From CAWKGV01 sp963849305 (GTDB taxonomy: Bacteria; Pseudomonadota; Alphaproteobacteria; Acetobacterales; Acetobacteraceae), in assembly GCA_963849305.1 (NCBI GenBank), contig CAWKGV010000010.1, positions 62,001-126,000 of the forward strand: 64,000 bases of DNA, read 5' to 3'. Below, in pieces: positions 43,730 through 51,184 of the stretch (its first letter is position 1; the number at the start of each line of letters is the position of its first letter). The notes beneath the pieces are model-generated. The model was not told the DNA's origin. It did not search any database and worked only from the letters and a program-made list of their open reading frames with translations. The position numbers and the translations under genes are program-made.

Positions 43730-44413
43730 TCACGCCTCGCACAGCCGGTCGGCCCGCTCCGCCGCGTCGGTCAGGGCCGCCCCGATCGCCGCCGCCTCGC
43801 CCCAGCCCTCGCGTGCCACCGCGATCTTCGGCCCACAAACCACTATCCCTCGGCCAAAGGGCTTCGGGACCACCATGCGGTCCCAGGTGCCCAGTACCCA
43901 ATGCCGTGAAGTCTGCGCCGCGCAAGGGAGCACCGGCACCCCGGACAGAGCGGCCAGCCGGGCCACGCCGGGAGCCGCCACCCGACGCGGCCCGCGCGGC
44001 CCATCCGGCGTGATGCTCACAAGATCACCGTTGTGTAGCAGCCGGAGCAAGTTGAGCAGCCCCGCCGCGCCGCCGCGCGAAGAGGAGCCGATCACGACGT
44101 CGATCCGGAACCGCCGCATGACCGCGCCGATGAAGCGCCCGTCGCGATGCCGGCTGACCAGCACATGAACCCGCCCTGGGACGACCCCCGATCGCGCATG
44201 CGGCAGCCGATGCAGCAGCACCCACAGGATCGGCATGAGCGGCAGCCGCTCATGCCAGAACGCGACGACATGCGGGCAGCCAACGGCAAGCGGAGCAAGG
44301 TGCTCCATCCCGTCCAGCCGCCAGCGCGTGGTACGCAGGGCGAAATCCAGATAGCAGCCAAACAGGCGGGCCAAGGCCGCCTGCACCTGGGGTTGGCGCA
44401 GCAGCCGCTTCAT
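43730..44413 (-). CDS. DUF374 lysophospholipid acyltransferase-like protein
   Basis: 227 aa from ATG 44413. Fold related to lipid A acyltransferases: VVAFWHERLPLMPIL at the position of the HX4D/E acyltransferase box, then VLVSRHRDGRFIGAVMRRFRIDVVIGSSSRGGAAGLLNLLRLL, SITPDGPRGPRRVAAPGVARLAALSGVPVLPCA. The PDGPRGP and SSSRGG motifs are DUF374 hallmarks. It often sits beside waaA, as here. Likely adds an acyl group to lipid A or a precursor; substrate unproven. Confidence 0.88.
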   Translation of the reverse strand: MKRLLRQPQVQAALARLFGCYLDFALRTTRWRLDGMEHLAPLAVGCPHVVAFWHERLPLMPILWVLLHRLPHARSGVVPGRVHVLVSRHRDGRFIGAVMRRFRIDVVIGSSSRGGAAGLLNLLRLLHNGDLVSITPDGPRGPRRVAAPGVARLAALSGVPVLPCAAQTSRHWVLGTWDRMVVPKPFGRGIVVCGPKIAVAREGWGEAAAIGAALTDAAERADRLCEA

Positions 44414-44415
44414 CC

Positions 44416-45579
44416 TTACGGGGCGCTGGTCAATCGCACGTTCGTCTCCGGCGCTTGCCTGGCGGCCAGCCGAGCCGAGCCCGGCTCCGACTTGGGCAAG
44501 CCCGACGGGCGACGGCCGGGCGGGCAGGGCATGAATCGCTCGGTCGGCATGTACCACACCTCGTCGGGATGGAACTGATCGACCAGCGACCAGTCGAAGC
44601 CGCAGAGCTGGTGGTGTGTCCAAACCAGGCGACCGGCGTGCTGCATGACGGGCGAGAGGAAGAACTCTTGCGTGAACGAATCGCCGACGATCATGATCGT
44701 GGGGGCAGGGTGGTCGGCGGTGGCGACGAATGTTTGGAAATCCCCGCCATGCAGCAGCTTGTAGGTGAACCCGCCCGGCAAATCGAGCGACTGCTCGGAC
44801 TCTGTTAGCCAGTTTCCCAGCCCCAACATGCGCGCCAGATCGCCCCCCCGGCGTATGCCGTCGGGTTTCACTTCGTCCAGCGGCACGCGCCAGTCCGGAC
44901 GTCCGTCCGCGCTCACCACGGCGTTGAATCCTGCGAGCGCACCGAGCGGCGTCCAGTGCGTATCATGGCGGTAATAGGCCTTGCCGAACCGCGCCACGGC
45001 CGCGAGCGACGGGCGCAGATCAACCGCCGCGATGCCGCGCGCGGCGAGCATGGCGAAGAACCGCTGATACTCGGTGGGACGGCCATCGGCGCGCGCCCAA
45101 CCGGGCAAGTCCGCCTGTTCCATCGTCGTTGCGTTCGGCGGTACCGCGACCAGCAGCCGCGCGCCCCGCGCGGCGAGCGCGCGATGCATCTCGGTCAGCA
45201 CGCTTACCGTCGTGTCGAGCCATTGCGGACGCATCAGCCGGCCCGCGCTTTGCGCGAGCGCGCCGTCGCTCAGGTAGAACAACCGCCCCTGGCCGCCGAT
45301 CAGCACGTCGTCGTTGCCGCTGCCGAGTTCATAGCGAATGATCGAATTCGCCAGCACGAGCCAGTGCCGCAGGCCAAAGCGGTCCTGCAAATAGGCATCC
45401 GCCCGCCGCGGCCATTTGCTCCAGTCCCGGCGGCCAGGCCAGCCGGGCGCCGGCGCCGGATCGCGGTATTCGTCGGCGGCGACGCTGCTCCGGCCGAGCG
45501 AGACCAGCGCGCCGGCCATCGGCAAGGCGAGCAGCAGCATCACCAGCACGATCCACCAGCGATGAGAGCGGGATAGCAT
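44416..45579 (-). CDS. AlgX/AlgJ-like SGNH acetyltransferase
   Basis: 387 aa, with one N-terminal membrane anchor (RWWIVLVMLLLALPMAGALV) and a periplasmic SGNH-hydrolase-like domain: GGQGRLFYLSDG, LLVAVPPNATTME, FGKAYYRHDTHWTPLGALAGFNAV (the Asp-His dyad), IMIVGDSFTQEF (Ser nucleophile). This matches the alginate-acetylation proteins AlgJ/AlgX, which move acetyl groups onto polysaccharide in the periplasm. It follows the MBOAT gene by seven bases and precedes DUF374 by two, so its target may be an LPS or other surface glycan. Confidence 0.85.
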   Translation of the reverse strand: MLSRSHRWWIVLVMLLLALPMAGALVSLGRSSVAADEYRDPAPAPGWPGRRDWSKWPRRADAYLQDRFGLRHWLVLANSIIRYELGSGNDDVLIGGQGRLFYLSDGALAQSAGRLMRPQWLDTTVSVLTEMHRALAARGARLLVAVPPNATTMEQADLPGWARADGRPTEYQRFFAMLAARGIAAVDLRPSLAAVARFGKAYYRHDTHWTPLGALAGFNAVVSADGRPDWRVPLDEVKPDGIRRGGDLARMLGLGNWLTESEQSLDLPGGFTYKLLHGGDFQTFVATADHPAPTIMIVGDSFTQEFFLSPVMQHAGRLVWTHHQLCGFDWSLVDQFHPDEVWYMPTERFMPCPPGRRPSGLPKSEPGSARLAARQAPETNVRLTSAP

Positions 45580-45586
45580 CGGGTGC

Positions 45587-47026
45587 TCAGAACCGGAAAT
45601 AAAGGAAGGGGCTGTACGTCCCGGCGGCCACGCTGATGATTGCGAGCAGCAGCAAGAGCACCATCAGCCCGCTATCCGCCAGCGCGAGCACCCCCCCGCG
45701 CGCGGTCCGCCGGATAGTGGTGCGACCGGGTTCGCCCCACGCCGGCAGGGTCGGCCAGCGTCGCACGAAGGATAACAGGCACCCGACCCCGAGCGCAGCC
45801 AGCGCGATCGGCTGCAATGCGAGATGCAGATCGAGGCTAACGCCCGAGACGCCGTGCGCCCCGACCAGGCCGGCGAGCATCGTGCCCGCCTCGCCCAGAT
45901 TGGGCGCGCGGAACAGCACCCAGCCCAGCATCACCGTCAGCAGCGTGTATGCGGTCGCCGCCGGCCTGGGCAGTCGGGCGACGGCGCGCCCTAGCCCCAT
46001 GCGCTCGATCACCAGGAAGGCACCGTGCCAGGCTCCCCAGAGTACGAAGTTCCAAGCCGCGCCGTGCCAAAGGCCGCAAAGGATGAACACCGTCGCGAGA
46101 TTGACATAAGTGCGCCGCACGCCACGACGGTTGCCGCCGAGCGGGATGTAAAGATAGTCCCGCAGCCAGCTCGACAGCGACATGTGCCAGCGTCGCCAGA
46201 AATCGGTGATGCTGCGCGCGGTGTATGGCATCCGGAAATTGCGCGGGAAGGTGAAGCCGAGGCAGATGCCGAGCCCGATCGCCATATTCGAATAGCCGGC
46301 GAAATCGAAGTAAATCTGCACCGTGTAGGCGATCAGCCCGGTCCAGGCGGCGACCATGCCCGGATGCACCGTGTGGTCGAACACCACGTCGGCGAGCGGG
46401 GCCACGAGATCGGCGATCAGCACCTTCTGCGCCAACCCCAGCACGAAGATGCGCGCGCCGGCCGAGGCGCGGGCCAGCGTGTGCCGCCGCGTGCCAAGCT
46501 GACGGGCGACGGTGGAGTAGCGAACGATCGGTCCAGCCACGAGCTGCGGGAACAGGGCGATGTAGAGCGCCACCTCCACCGGGTCGCGGTTGGCGCGAAA
46601 GCGCCGGCGATAAACGTCGGTGACATAGGAGATGCAATGGAAGGTGAAGAACGAGATGCCGAGGGGCAGCTCGATCTTGGGCAGCGGCAAATGGAGCGCG
46701 AACGGCACAAGCAGGCGATCCAGATTCAGCACCGCGAATTCGGCGTATTTGAACACGCCAAGCAGTGCCAGGTTCACCGCGACCGCGCCGATTAGCGCCA
46801 GCCGCCGCCGGCCTTCCGCCACCCGGTCGATCGCGATCGCGGCGGAGAAGTTGAACGCGATGGAGCCAAGCAGCGCCAGCACGAACCACGGCTCGCCCCA
46901 CGCATAGAACACCAGCGAGAATGCCAGGGTCAGAAGGTTCTTGGCGCGGATCGACGGGACCAGGAAGTAGCCCGCGATGAACAGCGGCAGAAAGAAGAAC
47001 AGGAACGTAACGGAGGAGAAGACCAT
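45587..47026 (-). CDS. MBOAT-family O-acyltransferase (AlgI-like)
   Basis: 479 aa from ATG 47026 (MVFSSVTFLFFFLPLFIAGYFLV), the standard family start. Multi-pass protein that carries acetyl groups across the membrane. Motifs: FYAWGEPWFVLALLGSIAFNF, LPLGISFFTFHCISYVTDVYR, LFPQLVAGPIVRYSTVARQL, YFDFAGYSNMAIGLGICLGF, FWRRWHMSLSSWLRDYLYIPLGGNRRG and ILCGLWHGAAWNFVLWGAWHG with the catalytic His. Works with the AlgX-like protein. The long frame up to 47824 overlaps the HAD gene and is not used. Confidence 0.92.
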   Translation of the reverse strand: MVFSSVTFLFFFLPLFIAGYFLVPSIRAKNLLTLAFSLVFYAWGEPWFVLALLGSIAFNFSAAIAIDRVAEGRRRLALIGAVAVNLALLGVFKYAEFAVLNLDRLLVPFALHLPLPKIELPLGISFFTFHCISYVTDVYRRRFRANRDPVEVALYIALFPQLVAGPIVRYSTVARQLGTRRHTLARASAGARIFVLGLAQKVLIADLVAPLADVVFDHTVHPGMVAAWTGLIAYTVQIYFDFAGYSNMAIGLGICLGFTFPRNFRMPYTARSITDFWRRWHMSLSSWLRDYLYIPLGGNRRGVRRTYVNLATVFILCGLWHGAAWNFVLWGAWHGAFLVIERMGLGRAVARLPRPAATAYTLLTVMLGWVLFRAPNLGEAGTMLAGLVGAHGVSGVSLDLHLALQPIALAALGVGCLLSFVRRWPTLPAWGEPGRTTIRRTARGGVLALADSGLMVLLLLLAIISVAAGTYSPFLYFRF

Positions 47027-47188
47027 GCGGATTCCTGCCGCGCGCGGGCCTGGCGGCCCGGCGGGAATCGGGTGAGTTGGTGCTGCTGTCGCACTCCGGG
47101 AATGGCGGGGCTCCGCATAGCCCGCAGGCGCGGCCGAGACAAGCCGGGTCGGTGGCGCTAGCCTAGCGGCCGAAGCAGGGAGGTCGGC

Positions 47189-47905
47189 ATGAGCCCAAAG
47201 CGGCTGCTGGTGGCGATCGTGTTCGACACGTTCGGCACGGTCGTAGACTGGCGCGGGAGCCTGATCACGGAGCTGGAGGCGTTCGGACACACGCGCGGCA
47301 TCGCCGCCGATTGGGCCAGCCTCGTGGATGCCTGGCGCGCGGCCTACCGGCCGTCCATGAACCGGGTGCGCACGGGCGAACTGCCCTGGACGAAGCTCGA
47401 TGATCTGCACCGGGCGTCGCTCGATCGGCTCGTGGATGAGTTCAAGATCACCGGTCTCACCGAAGCCGGCCTGCGGCACATCAATCGCGGCTGGCACCGG
47501 CTGAACCCTTGGCCCGATTCGGTGCCCGGGCTTACGCGGCTGAAGCGCCGCTTCATCATCGGGCCACTGTCCAATGGCAATGTGGCGCTTCTCACCAACA
47601 TGGCCAAGCACGCTGGCCTGCCGTGGGACATGGTGTTCGGCACCGACCTGTTCGGCCACTATAAGCCCGATCCCGAGACGTATCTCGGCGTCTGCCGGCT
47701 GCTCGACCTGGAGCCTGACCAGGTGATGATGGCGGCGGCGCATAACGGCGATCTCGCGGCGGCGCGCAAATGCGGGCTGCTGACCGCGTTCTTCCCGCGC
47801 CCGACCGAGTACGGCCCGCACCAAGCGCGGGACTACAAAGCGGAGTCCGACTGGGACGTGGTGGCCCGGGACATCGAAGATATGGCGGCACAGCTCAGCG
47901 CATGA
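47189..47905 (+). CDS. Haloacid dehalogenase type II family hydrolase
   Basis: 238 aa. VFDTFGTVVDWRGSLITELEAF has the nucleophile Asp; then IIGPLSNGNVALLTNMAKHAGLPWDMVFGTDLFGHYKPDPETYLGVCRLL with the Ser/Asn and Lys motifs, and VMMAAAHNGDLAAARKCGL with the acidic motif modified (AHNGDL). This is the L-2-haloacid dehalogenase-type arrangement, though many members act on phosphorylated compounds. Divergent from the MBOAT gene. It is 50 bases upstream of the GMC oxidoreductase. Confidence 0.88.
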   Translation: MSPKRLLVAIVFDTFGTVVDWRGSLITELEAFGHTRGIAADWASLVDAWRAAYRPSMNRVRTGELPWTKLDDLHRASLDRLVDEFKITGLTEAGLRHINRGWHRLNPWPDSVPGLTRLKRRFIIGPLSNGNVALLTNMAKHAGLPWDMVFGTDLFGHYKPDPETYLGVCRLLDLEPDQVMMAAAHNGDLAAARKCGLLTAFFPRPTEYGPHQARDYKAESDWDVVARDIEDMAAQLSA

Positions 47906-47910
47906 CTTTA

Positions 47911-47947
47911 ACTCCCCCCGCTTGCGGGAGGGAGCCGGGGGGAGGGG
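47911..47947 (+). repeat. CG-rich palindromic intergenic repeat
   Basis: Core CCCGCTTGCGGG (47917-47928) in a C-run/G-run context, of the kind scattered in GC-rich proteobacterial genomes. Its final ggggggaggggt also serves as the ribosome site of the GMC gene (ATG at 47956). Another copy-like palindrome lies at 52828-52855. Confidence 0.6.
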
Positions 47948-47955
47948 TCAGGTCA

Positions 47956-49665
47956 ATGACTTACGACTACATCATCGTCGGCGGCGGCTCGGCCGGATCG
48001 GTGCTAGCCCATCGCCTGTCCGCCCGCAGCTCCAACAAGGTGCTGTTGTGCGAGGCGGGCCAGGACACGCCGCATGGGAAGGTGCCGCCCGAGATCCTCG
48101 ATTCCTATCCCGGCACCGCCTATCTCGATCCGCGCTTCCACTGGACCGCACTCAAGGTCAGCACCGAGGTGATCCCGCACAACCGGCCCGATGCGCCGCG
48201 TCCGCCATTGCGCAAGTACGAGCAGGCGCGCGTCCTGGGCGGCGGTTCCTCGATCAACGGCCAGCTCGCCAACCGCGGCGCGCCCACCGATTACGACGAG
48301 TGGGACGCGCGTGGGGCCACCGGGTGGAACTGGAACGCTGTGCTGCCCTTCTTCAAGAAGGTCGAGCGCGACATGGATTTCGACGGCCAATGGCACGGCA
48401 CCGAGGGCCGCATCCCGGTCCGCCGCATCTTCCCCGACCTCTGGCCGGGCCACGCCAAAGCGGTCGCGGAGGCGTTCAAGCAGGCGGGCTACGAGTTCAT
48501 CGCCGACCAAAACGCCGAATGGCGCGACGGCTATTTCCCGATCGCCATTTCCAACGCCTATGAGCGCCGGGTCTCGGCGGCGATCGGCTATCTCGATCCC
48601 GGCACCCGGCTGCGACCGAACCTGACCATCTCGACCGAGACGCAGGTGAGCGAACTGCTGTTCGACGGCCTGCGCTGCGTCGGCGCGAAGGCGATGGTGC
48701 AGGGACAGCCGCAAGAGTTCCGCGCGCGGGAGGTGATCCTCTCGTCCGGGGCGATCCACTCGCCCGCGCACCTGCTGCGCGCCGGGATCGGGCCGGCTGC
48801 GCATCTGCGCGAGCGGGGGATCGAGGTGCGGGCCGACGCCCCCGGCGTCGGGCAGCGATTGATGGACCATCCGGCGGTCGCGGTCGCGGCTTGGGTCCGG
48901 CCAGATGCGCGCATCCGCAATGACTGGACCCGGCGGCACATCTATTTGGGCCTGCGCTACTCCTCCCGGCTCGACGACATCCCGCTGGGGGACATGCTGC
49001 TGGTCGTGACCAACAAGACCGCCTGGCACGCGGTGGGCGAGCAGATCGGCTCGTTCATCATCGCGGTGTACAAGACCTATTCCGAGAACGGGCAGGTCCG
49101 GCTTGACACGCGCGATTGGCGCGACGAGCCGATCGTGGAGTTCAACCTGCTCTCCGACCGACGCGACCTGGAGCGGCTGATGGATGGCGTGCGCCGCTCG
49201 GCCGCGATCCATGCCCTGCCGCCGATGCAGGCGGTCACGGCTGACGCCTTCCCGGCCAGCTACAGCGATAAGGTGCGACAGGTCGGGGCCGTGAGTCGCA
49301 AGAACAAGGTGCTCACCGATGCGATCGCGCGGCTGCTCGACGGCCCGCCGGGTTTGCGTAGCACCATGATTCGCCGGCTGATCATGGAAGGCTTCACCCT
49401 GGAGGGCGTGTTGCGCGACGAGGACCAGTTGGAGACCTTCTGCCGCAAGGCGGCGGTCGGCGTCTGGCACGCCTCCTGCACTTGCCGGATGGGCGCCGAG
49501 GACGACCGGATGGCCGTCACCGACCCCGCCGGGCGCGTGCGCGCGGTGGAGGGTTTGCGCGTGGTCGATGCCTCGATCTTCCCCGTGGTCCCCTGTGCCA
49601 ACACCAATTTTCCGGTGCTGATGACAGCGGAGAAGTGCGCCGAGGCGATCCTCGCCGGGCAGTGA
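47956..49665 (+). CDS. GMC-family FAD oxidoreductase (choline dehydrogenase-like)
   Basis: 569 aa. FAD-binding YIIVGGGSAGSVLAHRLS at the N-terminus; GMC signatures ARVLGGGSSINGQLANRGAPTDYDEWDARGATGWNWNAVLPFFKKVE and REVILSSGAIHSPAHLLRAGIGPAAHLRERGI; C-terminal WHASCTCRMG..D...AVTDPAGRVRAVEGLRVVDASIFPVVPCANTNFPVLMTAEKCAEAI, with the catalytic His/Asn pair regions. Oxidises an alcohol to an aldehyde. Substrate unknown; no signal peptide. The open frame further upstream, to 47770, lies within the HAD gene. Confidence 0.92.
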   Translation: MTYDYIIVGGGSAGSVLAHRLSARSSNKVLLCEAGQDTPHGKVPPEILDSYPGTAYLDPRFHWTALKVSTEVIPHNRPDAPRPPLRKYEQARVLGGGSSINGQLANRGAPTDYDEWDARGATGWNWNAVLPFFKKVERDMDFDGQWHGTEGRIPVRRIFPDLWPGHAKAVAEAFKQAGYEFIADQNAEWRDGYFPIAISNAYERRVSAAIGYLDPGTRLRPNLTISTETQVSELLFDGLRCVGAKAMVQGQPQEFRAREVILSSGAIHSPAHLLRAGIGPAAHLRERGIEVRADAPGVGQRLMDHPAVAVAAWVRPDARIRNDWTRRHIYLGLRYSSRLDDIPLGDMLLVVTNKTAWHAVGEQIGSFIIAVYKTYSENGQVRLDTRDWRDEPIVEFNLLSDRRDLERLMDGVRRSAAIHALPPMQAVTADAFPASYSDKVRQVGAVSRKNKVLTDAIARLLDGPPGLRSTMIRRLIMEGFTLEGVLRDEDQLETFCRKAAVGVWHASCTCRMGAEDDRMAVTDPAGRVRAVEGLRVVDASIFPVVPCANTNFPVLMTAEKCAEAILAGQ

Positions 49666-49868
49666 GCGGGGTGGATAGTCTCATAAGTAAGATTCCTGGT
49701 ACGCGTAGAATCCGCTTTACTTCGCTGCTTGTCGCGCCTATCGGGGACTGATGCGGCGAATTTTCACCCTTGGAGCCTCGATGTTGGCCATTGAAACGCA
49801 ATGCGTCACCTTCGCTGGTGGGGTGTACCGGCGCGCACGCTGACTGAGAGTTAGAGCAGCGCCGCACT

Positions 49869-49899
49869 GGCCCCGCCGATGATCGGACGGGGCCTTTTT
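49869..49899 (+). terminator. Rho-independent terminator
   Basis: Stem GGCCCCG (49869-49875) with CGGGGCC (49888-49894), extended inside by CCGA/TCGG around TGA, then TTTTT (49895-49899). It lies about 200 bases after the GMC gene and 48 before the cyclase start. It would end the HAD-GMC transcript, and could attenuate read-through into the cyclase. Confidence 0.8.
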
Positions 49900-49946
49900 C
49901 ATATACGGTCCCGTCCGCGTCCATCTCCGCGCCCAAGAGATGTGCC

Positions 49947-50633
49947 ATGCGCGATACGGAGCTGTTCGAGTTCAACGACCCGTCCGACCAAGCTCCTCCG
50001 CTGGAGCCGGAATTACGAGCGTCCAGGGGGCGTCGGTTGCGCCCGACCGGGTCCGCAGATTGTGACGCAAGCCTATCGAGGCTGGCCGCGATCCTCGTAG
50101 CGGACGTGGTCGATTACACGCGTCATATGGCCGAGGACGAGGCCGGAACGCACGCCAGCTTCACCGCGATCTGGCAGGCGATGATCGCGCCCAACATCAC
50201 GAGGCACGCCGCCCGGATCGTGAAGAACACGGGGGACGGATTCCTGGCGGAGTTCTGGAGCGCCACGGGAGCCGTCCGGTGCGCGGTGGACTTCCAGGAC
50301 GCCATCCACGCCTGGAACGCTCGCCGGCGGAAGGGCCGCCGCCTGGTGTTCCGCGTCGGCATCAACGTCGGCGACGTGATCGCGGAGCCGCATGACATAT
50401 TCGGCCACAACGTGAACGTCGCCGCCCGCCTGGAGGCCCTGGCCGAGCCGGGCGGCATCCTGGTCTCGTATGCGGTGTTCGCGTCGGTTCGCGATCGCGC
50501 GTTCCGGTTCGAGGATGTGGGCGAGCTATCGCTCAAGAACTTGGCGCATCCCGTGCGCGGCTTTCGGGTGACCGGCCGGACGGCAAGACGGCCAAGTCAT
50601 CGGCCGATGTCACGAAACGCTTCACCGACGTGA
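49947..50633 (+). CDS. Minimal class III adenylate/guanylate cyclase
   Basis: 228 aa. Only the cyclase homology domain is present: LAAILVADVVDYTRHMAEDEAGTHA (first metal Asp), IVKNTGDGFLAEFWSATGAVRCAV (second metal Asp), FRVGINVGDVIAEPHDIFGHNVNVAARLEALAEPGGILVS and LKNLAHPVRGFRV. Many alphaproteobacterial relatives have TPR domains after this, absent here. No membrane segment. Start at ATG 49947, with a weak aagag site. Substrate (ATP or GTP) cannot be told. Confidence 0.88.
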   Translation: MRDTELFEFNDPSDQAPPLEPELRASRGRRLRPTGSADCDASLSRLAAILVADVVDYTRHMAEDEAGTHASFTAIWQAMIAPNITRHAARIVKNTGDGFLAEFWSATGAVRCAVDFQDAIHAWNARRRKGRRLVFRVGINVGDVIAEPHDIFGHNVNVAARLEALAEPGGILVSYAVFASVRDRAFRFEDVGELSLKNLAHPVRGFRVTGRTARRPSHRPMSRNASPT

Positions 50634-50687
50634 CGGATCACCCCTCCCGCCTCGCTCGGCCGGAGGGGTGGATGTCAGCTCGATGCC

Positions 50688-51071
50688 TCAAGACTGGCCA
50701 GTCGCTTTCGAGGGCGGCATTGGCTGGCTCTGAAACAGCAACCAATCCTTGTTCTGGCTGCCATGGGTCGAGCCGAAGAAATAGGCCATCGCCCCGATCC
50801 AGGCGGTGCCAAGGCTGCCCAACACGATGTTCAACATCGCCAGATTGGCAGCCGGCGCCGCATGGAACGTGAGCGTGAACAGCAACCCGAAGAAGCCGAC
50901 GGTCAGCAAATAGCCAAGGACCGCCGGCGTGTTCTGGGAGAGCGCCGTCGGACGGATACCCGCGCTTCTGCGATTCGCGCCGTCGCTAGGTCCGATATCC
51001 GCCGCTCCCGAGAAAGATGCCCCGACGGGCGCCGGGGTCAGCCGCGGAAGCGCATGTTGATCGTCTGGCAT
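50688..51071 (-). CDS. Two-helix membrane protein, holin-like shape
   Basis: 127 aa with two hydrophobic segments: AVLGYLLTVGFFGLLFTLTFHA and NLAMLNIVLGSLGTAWIGAMAYFFG, followed by STHGSQNKDWLLFQSQP. The AYFFGSTHGSQNKD ending is common in small phage-derived or orphan membrane proteins. The first 50 residues are low-complexity. ggggag precedes ATG 51071. No other phage gene nearby. Function unknown. Confidence 0.6.
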   Translation of the reverse strand: MPDDQHALPRLTPAPVGASFSGAADIGPSDGANRRSAGIRPTALSQNTPAVLGYLLTVGFFGLLFTLTFHAAPAANLAMLNIVLGSLGTAWIGAMAYFFGSTHGSQNKDWLLFQSQPMPPSKATGQS

Positions 51072-51184
51072 AGTGTTCTCCCCTGTTTGATCTTGGTCTG
51101 AGGGGAGTGTGTCGCGTCGGAAAGCGGGGCGCAGTGAATCCAGTCACAACCCGGCGGATTCCACATCACAACCCGGTCGCCGGC

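Noticed and set aside
43730..44623. Longer DUF374 frame starting at 44623
   Set aside because: The first 70 codons overlap the AlgX-like gene in another frame and are not family-like; ATG 44413 fits.
47770..47955. Extended N-terminus of the GMC oxidoreductase
   Set aside because: It would overlap the HAD gene and run through a palindromic repeat; ATG 47956 gives the canonical start with a good ribosome site.
49869..49899. Hairpin before the cyclase considered as a riboswitch
   Set aside because: It is a simple GC stem with a T-run, fully explained as a terminator, and no conserved aptamer is seen upstream.
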